Position numbers and translations under genes: made by a program. A model generated the notes under the pieces. That model did not search any database. It worked only from the letters and a program-made list of their open reading frames with translations, and was not told the origin of the DNA. DNA of 64,000 nt, from contig NZ_JXKM01000004.1 in assembly GCF_001885905.1 (NCBI RefSeq), forward strand, positions 248,001 through 312,000, in the 5' to 3' direction. Source of the DNA: Enterococcus devriesei (lineage in GTDB: Bacteria > Bacillota > Bacilli > Lactobacillales > Enterococcaceae). Below, piece by piece: positions 34,892 to 43,150 of the stretch; position 1 is the stretch's first letter; every line of letters starts with the position of its first letter.

Positions 34892-35053
34892 ATGATGCAA
34901 AAAATCTCAAATAGTGTCGTTGTCTTTGTCCTCTTTGGCATTCTCTTTTTAGTGTGGGCCGTTCTTTGGGATCACAAATTTTATCTTTATTTTTCTAGCG
35001 TCATTTGTTTCTTTTACGCCTTTCGCAATTATTCAGACAAAAAAAGCACCTGA
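34892..35053 (+). CDS. Small membrane protein, 53 aa
   Basis: ATG 34892 (a second ATG follows) sits eight bases after AGGAG. The product (MMQKISNSVVVFVLFGILFL, then VWAVLW, then a second hydrophobic stretch YLYFSSVICFFYAF) has two membrane segments and a charged C-terminus. No family assigned. The terminator-like repeat at 35072 follows. Confidence 0.6.
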   Translation: MMQKISNSVVVFVLFGILFLVWAVLWDHKFYLYFSSVICFFYAFRNYSDKKST

Positions 35054-35064
35054 CACTTGCAAAC

Positions 35065-35193
35065 AAAAAAAAGGAGCTGGGACATTAATTTGTCTCAGCT
35101 CCTATTTCCGTATAAACGGTGTGACAGAAGTAGCTTCTTCGGAAATAAGCCGAAATTTCTTGAAGCTGAACACTTCTTTCCCAACCTCTTTTT
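35065..35193. repeat. Enterococcal-type intergenic hairpin element, about 130 bp
   Basis: The gap between the small membrane gene and the convergent dsrE-like gene begins with A7-GGAGCTGGGACA, whose inner hairpin (AGGAGCTGGGACA with TGTCTCAGCTCCT) can act as a terminator, and ends with TTCCCAACCTCTTTTTTT. The two ends are imperfect inverted copies (14 of 19 positions), so the whole piece can fold on itself like a miniature repeat element. Confidence 0.5.
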
Positions 35194-35511
35194 TTAGCAT
35201 TTGATATAGGAATATCCTTGCTCTTGCAATTCGACTAGCCGGATCACCCCGGAATCGATCACCTCGACACTTTCTGCAAGCTGCTTCGAACGAACATGAA
35301 AATTTCGCATCGAATGATGACAGGCTTGATAAGAAATATTGCTGTACTCTTTCATAAATTTGATCACTCGCGGCAATAGATATCCTTGGATCGCTTCACC
35401 GTTCATCAATAAAACGATCTTTGCCTCCGGCTCGGACAATAGTAGGTTTTCAATGTTGTGGCGTGCCTCGCGAATTTTCCCCAACTCATCCACATGGATC
35501 ACTATTTTCAT
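35194..35511 (-). CDS. DsrE-family protein
   Basis: A 105-residue protein beginning MKIVIHVDELGKIREARHNI behind GGAGGG. The alternating beta/alpha pattern with KIVLLMNGEAIQGYLL, SYQACHHSMRNF and a C-terminal cysteine matches the DsrE/DsrF-like fold, which in other bacteria handles sulfur transfer. Here the catalytic role is not certain. It lies 19 bp after glutamate decarboxylase on the same strand, so the two are probably co-transcribed. Confidence 0.65.
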   Translation of the reverse strand: MKIVIHVDELGKIREARHNIENLLLSEPEAKIVLLMNGEAIQGYLLPRVIKFMKEYSNISYQACHHSMRNFHVRSKQLAESVEVIDSGVIRLVELQEQGYSYIKC

Positions 35512-35530
35512 AAAAATCCCTCCTTTTATT

Positions 35531-36931
35531 CTAGTGCGTAAAGCCGTAATTTTTGATTTCTGTCTCTTCATGGAAGACTAAGTGACTGTTGTCCAGCTCC
35601 GTGATGGCCGCCCTTAAATCTTCAATAAAATCATGGGCCATATTCATACCAAAGTCGCTGCGGACAACGATTCGTTGAATCACTTGCTTATCTAAATTTT
35701 TAGGTAATGGATACGACGGCACTTGCCAGCCCTTCATTAATAGACGATCCGACAAATCATACAAGGTCCATGCCCGCTTTTCATCTGCAGTCAATTTATA
35801 ACAAACTAAAGGCAACTGATCGCCGCCATTAATCAACTCAAAACAGCGCGATTCCTTCAATTCTTTGGCTAAATACAGCGCCACATCGTGGGTCCGTTGG
35901 TGGATACTTTGGTAGCCCTCAAACCCGAAACGTACGAAATTATAATATTGACCAATCAATTGCGCGGCACTATGGGAAAAATTGATTGCCATCGTTGGCA
36001 ACTCGCCACCTAAATAGCTGACCTTGAAGACCAATTCCTTCGGCAAAAATTGCTCATCCCGCCAAACGACCCAGCCGACTCCTGGGTAGACCAAGCCATA
36101 TTTATGACCTGAAGTATTGATAGAAACCACATTTTTTAATTGGAAGTCCCATTCCAGTTCCGGTTCGACAAAAGGCGTATATAAGCCTCCTGACGCGGCG
36201 TCTACATGAATATAAACTTTATGTTCCGTCTCTTGATTGTGTTTTTCAACTAAGTCATTCAGTTTTTTGATGTCGTCGTACTGTCCGGTATAAGTAATCC
36301 CAAGAATCCCCACGATCCCGATGGTATATTCATCCACCGCCGCCATCGCCTGATCCACATCCAAGGACATATTTTCCGCGTCCATTGGGATCTCCCGCAA
36401 CTCGATATCCCAATAAACACAAAATTTTTCCCAGCAGACTTGATAACCAGAAGAAATAATCAAATTCGGTTTCTTTTTATGAATATCTACGCCTAACTTC
36501 TCCGCTTGCTTGCGCCAAGCGAATTTCATCGCCATTCCACCTAGCATGCAGGCTTCAGATGAGCCGATCGTCGAAGTCCCGATAAATTTTTCACTTTCCG
36601 ATGCGTGCCACAGATCCGCGATAATATTGACACAGCGATTCTCCATCTCTGCAGTTCGGGGGTATTCCGATTTATCGATCACATTTTTATCTAGCGTTTC
36701 ACTCATTAATTGGACGGCTTCCGGTTCCATGAAGGTCTGACAAAAGGTCGCCAAATTTTCCCGTGAATTGCCCTCATCGATCAAATCATCCTTGATCATT
36801 TGATAGGCGATCCGCGGTTCAATGGAATTCTCGCCTAAATGATAGGAAGGTAGGACTTCATCTTCATTTTTAGAGCCGAAGATCGGTTCCAAATAAGCCG
36901 CCTCGCGACGATTTTTCTTTCCATAAAGCAT
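35531..36931 (-). CDS. gadB: Glutamate decarboxylase (GABA-forming)
   Basis: A 466-residue PLP enzyme with HVDAASGGLYTPFVEP near 247-262 and the PLP-binding lysine in INTSGHKYGLVYPG near 276-289. The N-terminal REAAYLEPIFGS and C-terminal GFTH end are as in bacterial GadB. It consumes a cytoplasmic proton while converting glutamate to GABA, a known acid-resistance route. The usual glutamate/GABA antiporter gene gadC is not adjacent. The start follows AGGAGTGG. A DsrE-like gene follows in the same direction. Confidence 0.93.
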   Translation of the reverse strand: MLYGKKNRREAAYLEPIFGSKNEDEVLPSYHLGENSIEPRIAYQMIKDDLIDEGNSRENLATFCQTFMEPEAVQLMSETLDKNVIDKSEYPRTAEMENRCVNIIADLWHASESEKFIGTSTIGSSEACMLGGMAMKFAWRKQAEKLGVDIHKKKPNLIISSGYQVCWEKFCVYWDIELREIPMDAENMSLDVDQAMAAVDEYTIGIVGILGITYTGQYDDIKKLNDLVEKHNQETEHKVYIHVDAASGGLYTPFVEPELEWDFQLKNVVSINTSGHKYGLVYPGVGWVVWRDEQFLPKELVFKVSYLGGELPTMAINFSHSAAQLIGQYYNFVRFGFEGYQSIHQRTHDVALYLAKELKESRCFELINGGDQLPLVCYKLTADEKRAWTLYDLSDRLLMKGWQVPSYPLPKNLDKQVIQRIVVRSDFGMNMAHDFIEDLRAAITELDNSHLVFHEETEIKNYGFTH

Positions 36932-37264
36932 ACGACCACTCCTAATTTAGATTGAAGAAGTTGCTTTTCACCGGCCTTTGCTCTATTTGCCATGGGAAAA
37001 TCAACCCTTCATGATATCGACCACTCTACCAGTTAAGCGATTCAGCTGTAGAGAAAGCTTCTACTATAAGAGTAGCTGAAAGCGTTAAAAAATACAAAAG
37101 AATTCCTTCTCTTCTCCTTACAATCCTCATTTTTTTGTCGCCAGAACTTAAAAGAAATAGAAAATCTAAAAAAATTCGACTTTTTTTAAAAAAAAGCTTT
37201 TATTTTACTTGTGAATCTATTATTTTGATAGTAGTATGCAAAAAAATATAGCGGAGGACGCCTC
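36932..37264. other. Intergenic region between gadB and the Na/Pi cotransporter gene
   Basis: This 333-bp divergent region holds the promoters of both genes. I see no gene. A short inverted repeat (GCTGTAGAGAAAGCTTCTAC with nearby GAGTAGC) lies near 37047-37080, and the last 100 bp are A/T-rich. Confidence 0.5.
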
Positions 37265-39025
37265 ATGTCTTATCAAGAAATGCTTTTCACCTTCTTAGGT
37301 GGTTTGGGAATTTTCCTTTTTGGGATCAAATATTTAGGTGACGGCTTACAAAAAGCAGCCGGGAACCACTTACGAGAAATTCTAAACCGTTTTACCTCTA
37401 CGCCTTTTCGCGCCGTTTTAGCCGGGATCATCGTTACCGGTCTGATTCAAAGTAGCTCAGGCACAACTGTTTTAGCGGTAGGCTTAGTCAGCGCCGGCTT
37501 CATGACCTTGCGTCAAGCCATCGGTGTCATTATGGGGGCCAACGTTGGGACCACCGTAACCGCCTTCATCATTGGTTTCAACTTAAGCGAGTACGCTCTG
37601 CCGATCATCGGGACGGGGGCGATTTTATTATTCTTTTCAAAACGAACTTCGTTGCAATCCATCGGTCAGATTTTGTTTGGATTTGGCGCGCTTTTTTACG
37701 GATTAAAATTAATGGGTACCGCCATGGACCCGTTAAAAGATCTGCCGCAATTCAACCAAGTAATGATTAACGTCTCTCACCACCCAGTACTAGGTGTTGG
37801 GATCGGGACCTTATTAACGATGGTCCTGCAAAGCTCCAGTGCAACGATCGGAATTTTGCAGCAATTATATATGCAAGGAAGCGTCACCTTAACCGCGGCT
37901 TTGCCGATTTTATTCGGGGACAATATCGGAACCACGATTACCGCCATTATCGCCTGCTTAGGCGCTAGTATCGCGGCTAAGAGAACCGCCGCTTCTCACG
38001 TTATCTTCAACTTAGTCGGAGCGGTTATTTTTACCCTACTGCTCGTACCGTTCACTAGCGTCGTCACGATGTTCGCCGATTCATTAGGATTAAATCCAGC
38101 AATGCAGATCGCCTTTGCTCATGGTCTCTTTAATATTTCCAATCTGGCGATCCAATTCTGGTTTATTCCTCAGATCGAAATGATCGTGAAAAAAATCATT
38201 CCAGGCAGCGAGAAAAATTTGAATATCCGCTCAGTGACTTTAAGCGAACCGATCATCCATACTTCATCGGTCATGGCAATCGAACAAGCCAAAAACGAAG
38301 TCATTCAAATGGGCAGCTATGTCCTGTCCTCCATCCGTTCTGCCCGAAAGTATTATAATGATACAAAGGATGAATGGCGGGAAGATGTGCTGCAATATGA
38401 AAATGCCATTAACCAATGCGATATCGAATTAACTGAATATCTCGTAAAAATTTCCGCCACCGAACTGACTCCCTTGGAAAGTCAGGAGCAAGCAATGCTG
38501 TTGGAATTTACGAAGGACTTTGAACGAATCGGCGATCACTCTATGAATATCATTCGCTATGTCGAAGAATCCATTGCCCTTGAAGAAAAGCAGCGGGCCA
38601 AAGATAAACGAAATAAAACCAAAACTAGCAATAACCGTCAGACCTTCTTACTTCATGATGAACACCTAGAGCTGTTGTTCGACAAAGTATTAAAAAATAT
38701 TCGCGACGCGATGCAAGTCTTAGAAAATGACGACATCGAGTTGGCGCAAAAAATGTTAGATCGCGAAGAAGAAATCAATCAGCTAGTAGAACTTCTACGG
38801 AAAAAATACATTCGCTTGATGACCAAAGGCGAAGGAAGAGCCGCTGATGGTGTTCTACTGATCGATATCAGCTCGAACCTTGAACGCTCCAGCGATCGTA
38901 CGTTGCATATCGCGAAATATTTCTTAGGAAATAAATACAACTTCAAGTATGATACTTCCAATTTCCAATACCAAAAAGCCAATCCTAGCCCATCCAGTAC
39001 CCTTGATGGCGCAGAAATCGATTAA
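37265..39025 (+). CDS. Na/Pi cotransporter family protein with PhoU-like tail
   Basis: A 586-residue protein. The N-terminal 310 residues hold two inverted repeats, each with the transport signature QSSS (GLIQSSSGTTVLAVGLVSAG near 63-82 and MVLQSSSATIGILQ near 195-208), as in NptA/SLC34-type transporters. From about 340 a long helical PhoU-like domain follows (EFTKDFERIGDHSMNI and SSNLERSSDRTLHIAKYF). It is likely a Na+-dependent phosphate uptake or export protein. GGAGG precedes the ATG. Confidence 0.88.
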   Translation: MSYQEMLFTFLGGLGIFLFGIKYLGDGLQKAAGNHLREILNRFTSTPFRAVLAGIIVTGLIQSSSGTTVLAVGLVSAGFMTLRQAIGVIMGANVGTTVTAFIIGFNLSEYALPIIGTGAILLFFSKRTSLQSIGQILFGFGALFYGLKLMGTAMDPLKDLPQFNQVMINVSHHPVLGVGIGTLLTMVLQSSSATIGILQQLYMQGSVTLTAALPILFGDNIGTTITAIIACLGASIAAKRTAASHVIFNLVGAVIFTLLLVPFTSVVTMFADSLGLNPAMQIAFAHGLFNISNLAIQFWFIPQIEMIVKKIIPGSEKNLNIRSVTLSEPIIHTSSVMAIEQAKNEVIQMGSYVLSSIRSARKYYNDTKDEWREDVLQYENAINQCDIELTEYLVKISATELTPLESQEQAMLLEFTKDFERIGDHSMNIIRYVEESIALEEKQRAKDKRNKTKTSNNRQTFLLHDEHLELLFDKVLKNIRDAMQVLENDDIELAQKMLDREEEINQLVELLRKKYIRLMTKGEGRAADGVLLIDISSNLERSSDRTLHIAKYFLGNKYNFKYDTSNFQYQKANPSPSSTLDGAEID

Positions 39026-39030
39026 AAAAA

Positions 39031-39077
39031 CTCCGCCTTGTTTCCTTTTACGAAACAAGACGGAGCTTATTTTTTTG
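39031..39077. terminator. Bidirectional terminator
   Basis: CTCCGCCTTGTTTC pairs with GAAACAAGACGGAG (one mismatch) and is followed by a T run; an A run lies on the other side. Confidence 0.9.
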
Positions 39078-39086
39078 CTGGAACTA

Positions 39087-39617
39087 CTATTCCTTCTCCT
39101 GAAAATACGAATACACCTCTGCCCAATTAGCCATTTTAGGTTGATAAGTTTCGTCAAGATTGTGCTGCGATGCAAATAAAATCCCCTGACCTTGGAAATT
39201 TTCCAAATGACGCATATGATCGTCAATCAAATAATCCGCCGAAAGAATCGATTTATCCCCGCAAAAAACATAATGACTCTCCGGAATAAAATCAAAATGT
39301 TCTTTCAGCCAAGCATACTTCGCGTCAAATGATGTAGGAAATTCCATCGCGGCTGTCGTAATAAAAATCTCATGCTTTTCAGCCAATTTTTTTAAGGTCT
39401 CTCGTGCTCCCTCAATCACGGGCAGATCCGCAAAATACGAGCGATCACTTACCAATTCACGAATCCATTCCGCTTGCTCCGGATGCATCTCCCGTAATTT
39501 TTTACCAGCTAAATCCGCTTTCGTATACCTCGTTTTATTCTCCTGGTTGAAAAGTTCTAATTGCTTCGCGATAAAATCCGCGATCACTTCATCCATGTCC
39601 ACTGCAATTCTTGCCAT
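39087..39617 (-). CDS. 5'(3')-deoxyribonucleotidase (NT5C type)
   Basis: A 176-residue HAD protein with VDMDEVIADF near 5-14 (nucleophile and acid Asp), FITTAAMEFPTSFDAKYAWL near 97-116 and YLIDDHMRHLENF near 137-149. These match the 5'-nucleotidase, deoxy-(pyrimidine) cytosolic type C family, which dephosphorylates deoxynucleoside monophosphates. ATG 39617 follows AAAGGAG with correct spacing. It lies just beyond the distal end of the CRISPR array. Confidence 0.8.
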   Translation of the reverse strand: MARIAVDMDEVIADFIAKQLELFNQENKTRYTKADLAGKKLREMHPEQAEWIRELVSDRSYFADLPVIEGARETLKKLAEKHEIFITTAAMEFPTSFDAKYAWLKEHFDFIPESHYVFCGDKSILSADYLIDDHMRHLENFQGQGILFASQHNLDETYQPKMANWAEVYSYFQEKE

Positions 39618-39750
39618 ACCGACACTCCTTTTCAAAAAAATAATTCCAATAACTCTATTTAAGTTTATTCTCGCTTAATGGAGGGAGAAGGTCAATATTG
39701 GGGGAATAATAGAGTTTGACTAGTCAACAATTTCTCATATCTGGTTTTAA

Positions 39751-41172
39751 AACTAATAAGCATTCAAAACAACATAGCTCTAAAACTGGGACACCGGTTG
39801 GATGAGCAATACAATCGTTTTGGAAGCATTCAAAACAACATAGCTCTAAAACGAAGCGGACGAGTTAGACACGTGGTTAAATGTTTTGGAAGCATTCAAA
39901 ACAACATAGCTCTAAAACACAAAACAATTTAACGAATATGGATTAACTGTTTTGGAAGCATTCAAAACAACATAGCTCTAAAACTGATCTCTCTCCCTTT
40001 CGAAGATCAGCTATGTTTTGGAAGCATTCAAAACAACATAGCTCTAAAACAGAAAACAATTTAACGAATATGGATTAACTGTTTTGGAAGCATTCAAAAC
40101 AACATAGCTCTAAAACTGATCTCTCTCCCTTTCGAAGATCAGCTATGTTTTGGAAGCATTCAAAACAACATAGCTCTAAAACAGTGTGTCAGGGTTGTAC
40201 AAGCTATTCATTGTTTTGGAAGCATTCAAAACAACATAGCTCTAAAACGCAGCTCCCGGATCACCTTTTAATCCTTGTGTTTTGGAAGCATTCAAAACAA
40301 CATAGCTCTAAAACTAAAACTCAGGTCAGAAACATTTCTGATATGTTTTGGAAGCATTCAAAACAACATAGCTCTAAAACCAATTCGGATGCCGCAAATA
40401 TTGCAAAAGTGTTTTGGAAGCATTCAAAACAACATAGCTCTAAAACTTAATTTGAGAAGGGATGCTATATTTTTTCGTTTTGGAAGCATTCAAAACAACA
40501 TAGCTCTAAAACAACAGGATCTAAGTATAAAGAATTAGTCAAGTTTTGGAAGCATTCAAAACAACATAGCTCTAAAACTGCAAACTATGCCTTTGAAAAG
40601 TTCCCATCGTTTTGGAAGCATTCAAAACAACATAGCTCTAAAACACTCGCTGTGCCTTCAGTTCTATCAACAATGTTTTGGAAGCATTCAAAACAACATA
40701 GCTCTAAAACACTATAGAACTTCGAATATCTGGGGAAGAAGTTTTGGAAGCATTCAAAACAACATAGCTCTAAAACTCATTTCCATCAACCAACAACTCT
40801 TTTTTCGTTTTGGAAGCATTCAAAACAACATAGCTCTAAAACGGTGCAAACAAGAATACTGTGTTTTCTTTAGTTTTGGAAGCATTCAAAACAACATAGC
40901 TCTAAAACAAAACTACGCAGTGTATATTGATTTGATTCGTTTTGGAAGCATTCAAAACAACATAGCTCTAAAACCGTATCAACAGCTGAAATTTCATCAT
41001 AAGAGTTTTGGAAGCATTCAAAACAACATAGCTCTAAAACAATTGCTTGACCATTAAACTTGAAGCCTGCGTTTTGGAAGCATTCAAAACAACATAGCTC
41101 TAAAACATGATAAATGGGCAAAAGAAATGAACGAGCGTTTTGGAAGCATTCAAAACAACATAGCTCTAAAAC
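39751..41172 (-). CRISPR. Type II-A CRISPR array: 22 repeats, 21 spacers of 30 nt
   Basis: A 36-nt repeat recurs every 66 bp; on the + strand it starts GTTTTGGAAGCATTC and ends AGCTCTAAAAC. On the transcribed - strand it begins GTTTTAGAGCTATG, the usual type II-A form. All spacers are exactly 30 nt. The copy at 39751-39786 has a degenerate end (AACTAATAAGC instead of GTTTTGGAAGC) and marks the old, leader-distal end. The leader and csn2 are on the right. Spacers at 39985-40014 and 40117-40146 are identical, and those at 39919 and 40051 differ at one base. Confidence 0.99.
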
Positions 41173-41291
41173 CTCGTAGACCCGTTTTGGTTTTCAAGAT
41201 TTCGTAATCGCGCCACTCATCCATAGCAAGATTTCAGCTTTGAATGCTTCATTTATTTTTCTTATTCTGTTATCAAGGAACGAGACAAGAC
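41173..41291 (-). promoter_or_regulatory. CRISPR leader
   Basis: Between csn2 and the first repeat. Its repeat-proximal end reads CTACGAG on the transcribed strand, the leader-anchor sequence known to direct new-spacer insertion in type II-A systems, preceded by GAGTGGCGCGATTACGAAAT, which resembles streptococcal leaders. TTTGAATGCTTC (41239-41250, + strand) is a 12-nt inverted match to the repeat. Confidence 0.85.
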
Positions 41292-41957
41292 TTAATCCTC
41301 CGAAACTTCGCTGAGAAAATAATCTTCATCTAAAACATACTGTTTGAATCCCTCAACTTTTCTTGGTTCTAAAAAAAGGACCGTGGTGTTATAAAGAGAA
41401 ATATAATTATTTAACTCTGTTAATTCTTCAACTGTTAAATAGGAACAGACATTAATTAACACTAAGATTTTCTTCTTGGTTAAATTTTTGAACACTTGGA
41501 TGATCTCAACCAGTTTTTCAAAAATTGTATCGCTGGTCGTTTCAATTTTTATACCTAATGCTTTAAACAACTCAATAATCGTGATCTCGTCACACTCTAA
41601 ATCCAGTTCATGCTCTAACAATTCGTAGCCAATCATTTCTCCAATCGTTGCGGTCAGTTTATCAATCATAGATTTTACTTCTGGCTTTTCGTTCAATTGA
41701 AATTCTAAATCGGCATAAATAAGTTTTAACGTTGACGCCGCATTGATATCATAGCCTAATACATCTGTGATCAGCATAAGCTCCGTCGCTTTTAATGATT
41801 TTTGCTTCTCATTAAATAGTCGGAGTTCTGACTCCTCATGATATTGATAGAAAAGTTTTGCTAGATGGGCAAAAATTTTCGTATCTTCAATCGTTAAGAT
41901 TATTGCACCGGCTAATTCGATTGGCTGATCTAACATCTCAAAATTAATCTTCATCAT
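41292..41957 (-). CDS. csn2: CRISPR adaptation protein Csn2
   Basis: A 221-residue Csn2 of the short (Csn2a) type, a tetrameric ring that binds DNA ends during spacer acquisition. It begins [19 protein letters not shown] and has the family C-terminal stretch [21 protein letters not shown]. The start is one of two adjacent ATGs at 41957/41954, six to nine bases after AGGTG, and overlaps the end of cas2 by 14 bp. Its presence defines subtype II-A. Confidence 0.92.
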   Translation of the reverse strand: MMKINFEMLDQPIELAGAIILTIEDTKIFAHLAKLFYQYHEESELRLFNEKQKSLKATELMLITDVLGYDINAASTLKLIYADLEFQLNEKPEVKSMIDKLTATIGEMIGYELLEHELDLECDEITIIELFKALGIKIETTSDTIFEKLVEIIQVFKNLTKKKILVLINVCSYLTVEELTELNNYISLYNTTVLFLEPRKVEGFKQYVLDEDYFLSEVSED

Positions 41958-42285
41958 AATTATCACCTAAAAAGACAATTCTGTCATCTGAATTCCCTAC
42001 ACAATCATCATACTCCCCACATAAATAAATCATCCGTGAAAACTGTTTTTCGGTCACTGTCAGCAAAGTAACCAAGCCTTTCTTAGGATTATTTTGTTTC
42101 AATCTCGCCACCATTGCTTTGGATGCCGTACCGTTTAATAATATTTTACTGTAAACTGAAAATTGGTGCATAATGAACCCTTCACTCAATAGAAATTTTC
42201 GGAAATGACGATAGGCTTTGCGTTCTTCCGCTGTCTCGGTAGGCATGTCAAACATCAATATCATTCTCATATAACGATAACTCAT
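41944..42285 (-). CDS. cas2: CRISPR integrase subunit Cas2
   Basis: A 113-residue ferredoxin-fold protein beginning [37 protein letters not shown], with the Asp of the MFDMP motif typical of Cas2. It forms the scaffold of the Cas1-Cas2 spacer integration complex. Its start overlaps the cas1 stop by 4 bp and its end overlaps csn2, so the three are translationally coupled. Confidence 0.95.
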   Translation of the reverse strand: MSYRYMRMILMFDMPTETAEERKAYRHFRKFLLSEGFIMHQFSVYSKILLNGTASKAMVARLKQNNPKKGLVTLLTVTEKQFSRMIYLCGEYDDCVGNSDDRIVFLGDNYDED

Positions 42286-43148
42286 ATCCTAAACTCCGGA
42301 ATCCTTTCTGTTTGTTCGTTCAACACCTTGATTACTTTTTTTGTATAATCACTAGCGATATTCGTCAAAAACATCGCTTTGGAATTATAGGTGTATTGAT
42401 TCGTAAATAGTTCAAACAAAAACCGTTTAATCACTTTAAACTCGGCATTACGATGCTCATAAACAATTTGATCAACCAGCGGGCGAAACGGTTCCATCAA
42501 ATCACTAGCCAAATTGAAATCATTGAATTGGTTAGCATGCTTCAGCCCAAACTGGGTCATACACCCGCATTTGACGATTTCTCGCGCGAAGACACTCATT
42601 AATAGCGTATAGCCATAGTTTAGCCCCGCATTGATGGTATTTTCCTTATCACGAGAAAAATCATTGCCGAACAACGTATTGAAATAGATTCTAGCCGCGT
42701 GTCCTTCCCGGTTAGAGGGATCAAAAATCTCCAAACTATTATGCAGTGTTAACAATGCCTCTGATTTTTCTTGAAATTCCAGCTCTGACAAAAATTGATA
42801 CTGATTTAAAATCTTCTGTGAGATGATTTCTGTCCAAACGATCCCTTTTCGTTCCAGTGTCCAGCTCATTTGCCGGCCTAATTGTAAGCTGCTATCATGA
42901 CGACCATAAAATGGCAGCAGCTTTCCAATCGGTAATCGCTTGTCATCACAAAAAAGAATCAAAATATTCTCGTCTACAAGGCGTTTAATCAGCATCGTCG
43001 TAATTAAAATGTCCGTCGTTTCTAATAATAAAACATCGATTTCAGAAAGATGGATCATTTCATTTTGCGAAGCCGATTTATAAATCAAATGATTATTTTT
43101 ATACGCCAATTTTGAATGGGTATTTACTACGATCGTTCGCCAGCCCAT
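42282..43148 (-). CDS. cas1: CRISPR integrase Cas1 (type II)
   Basis: A 288-residue Cas1 with the expected metal ligands Glu in [11 protein letters not shown] near residue 149, His in [10 protein letters not shown] near 205 and Glu in [11 protein letters not shown] near 220. It catalyses insertion of new spacers at the leader end of the array. It starts 2 bp after the cas9 stop codon, behind an AGGTGAG site located inside the cas9 3' end. Confidence 0.96.
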   Translation of the reverse strand: MGWRTIVVNTHSKLAYKNNHLIYKSASQNEMIHLSEIDVLLLETTDILITTMLIKRLVDENILILFCDDKRLPIGKLLPFYGRHDSSLQLGRQMSWTLERKGIVWTEIISQKILNQYQFLSELEFQEKSEALLTLHNSLEIFDPSNREGHAARIYFNTLFGNDFSRDKENTINAGLNYGYTLLMSVFAREIVKCGCMTQFGLKHANQFNDFNLASDLMEPFRPLVDQIVYEHRNAEFKVIKRFLFELFTNQYTYNSKAMFLTNIASDYTKKVIKVLNEQTERIPEFRI

Positions 43149-43150
43149 CG

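Noticed and set aside
36932-37080. tRNA-like piece upstream of gadB (GCTTAACTGGTAGAGTGG on the - strand)
   Set aside because: It resembles a D-arm, but no acceptor stem, anticodon arm or T-arm could be assembled around it.
40145-41121. Long open frames on both strands across the CRISPR array (repeated FWKHSKQHSSKT or FGSIQNNIALK)
   Set aside because: They are translations of the 36-nt repeat; the 66-bp period is a multiple of three, so frames stay open without being genes.
39751-41172. Self-targeting spacers against the integrated element or other parts of the window
   Set aside because: By eye I found no spacer with a convincing match elsewhere in the window; an exact search is needed to exclude it.
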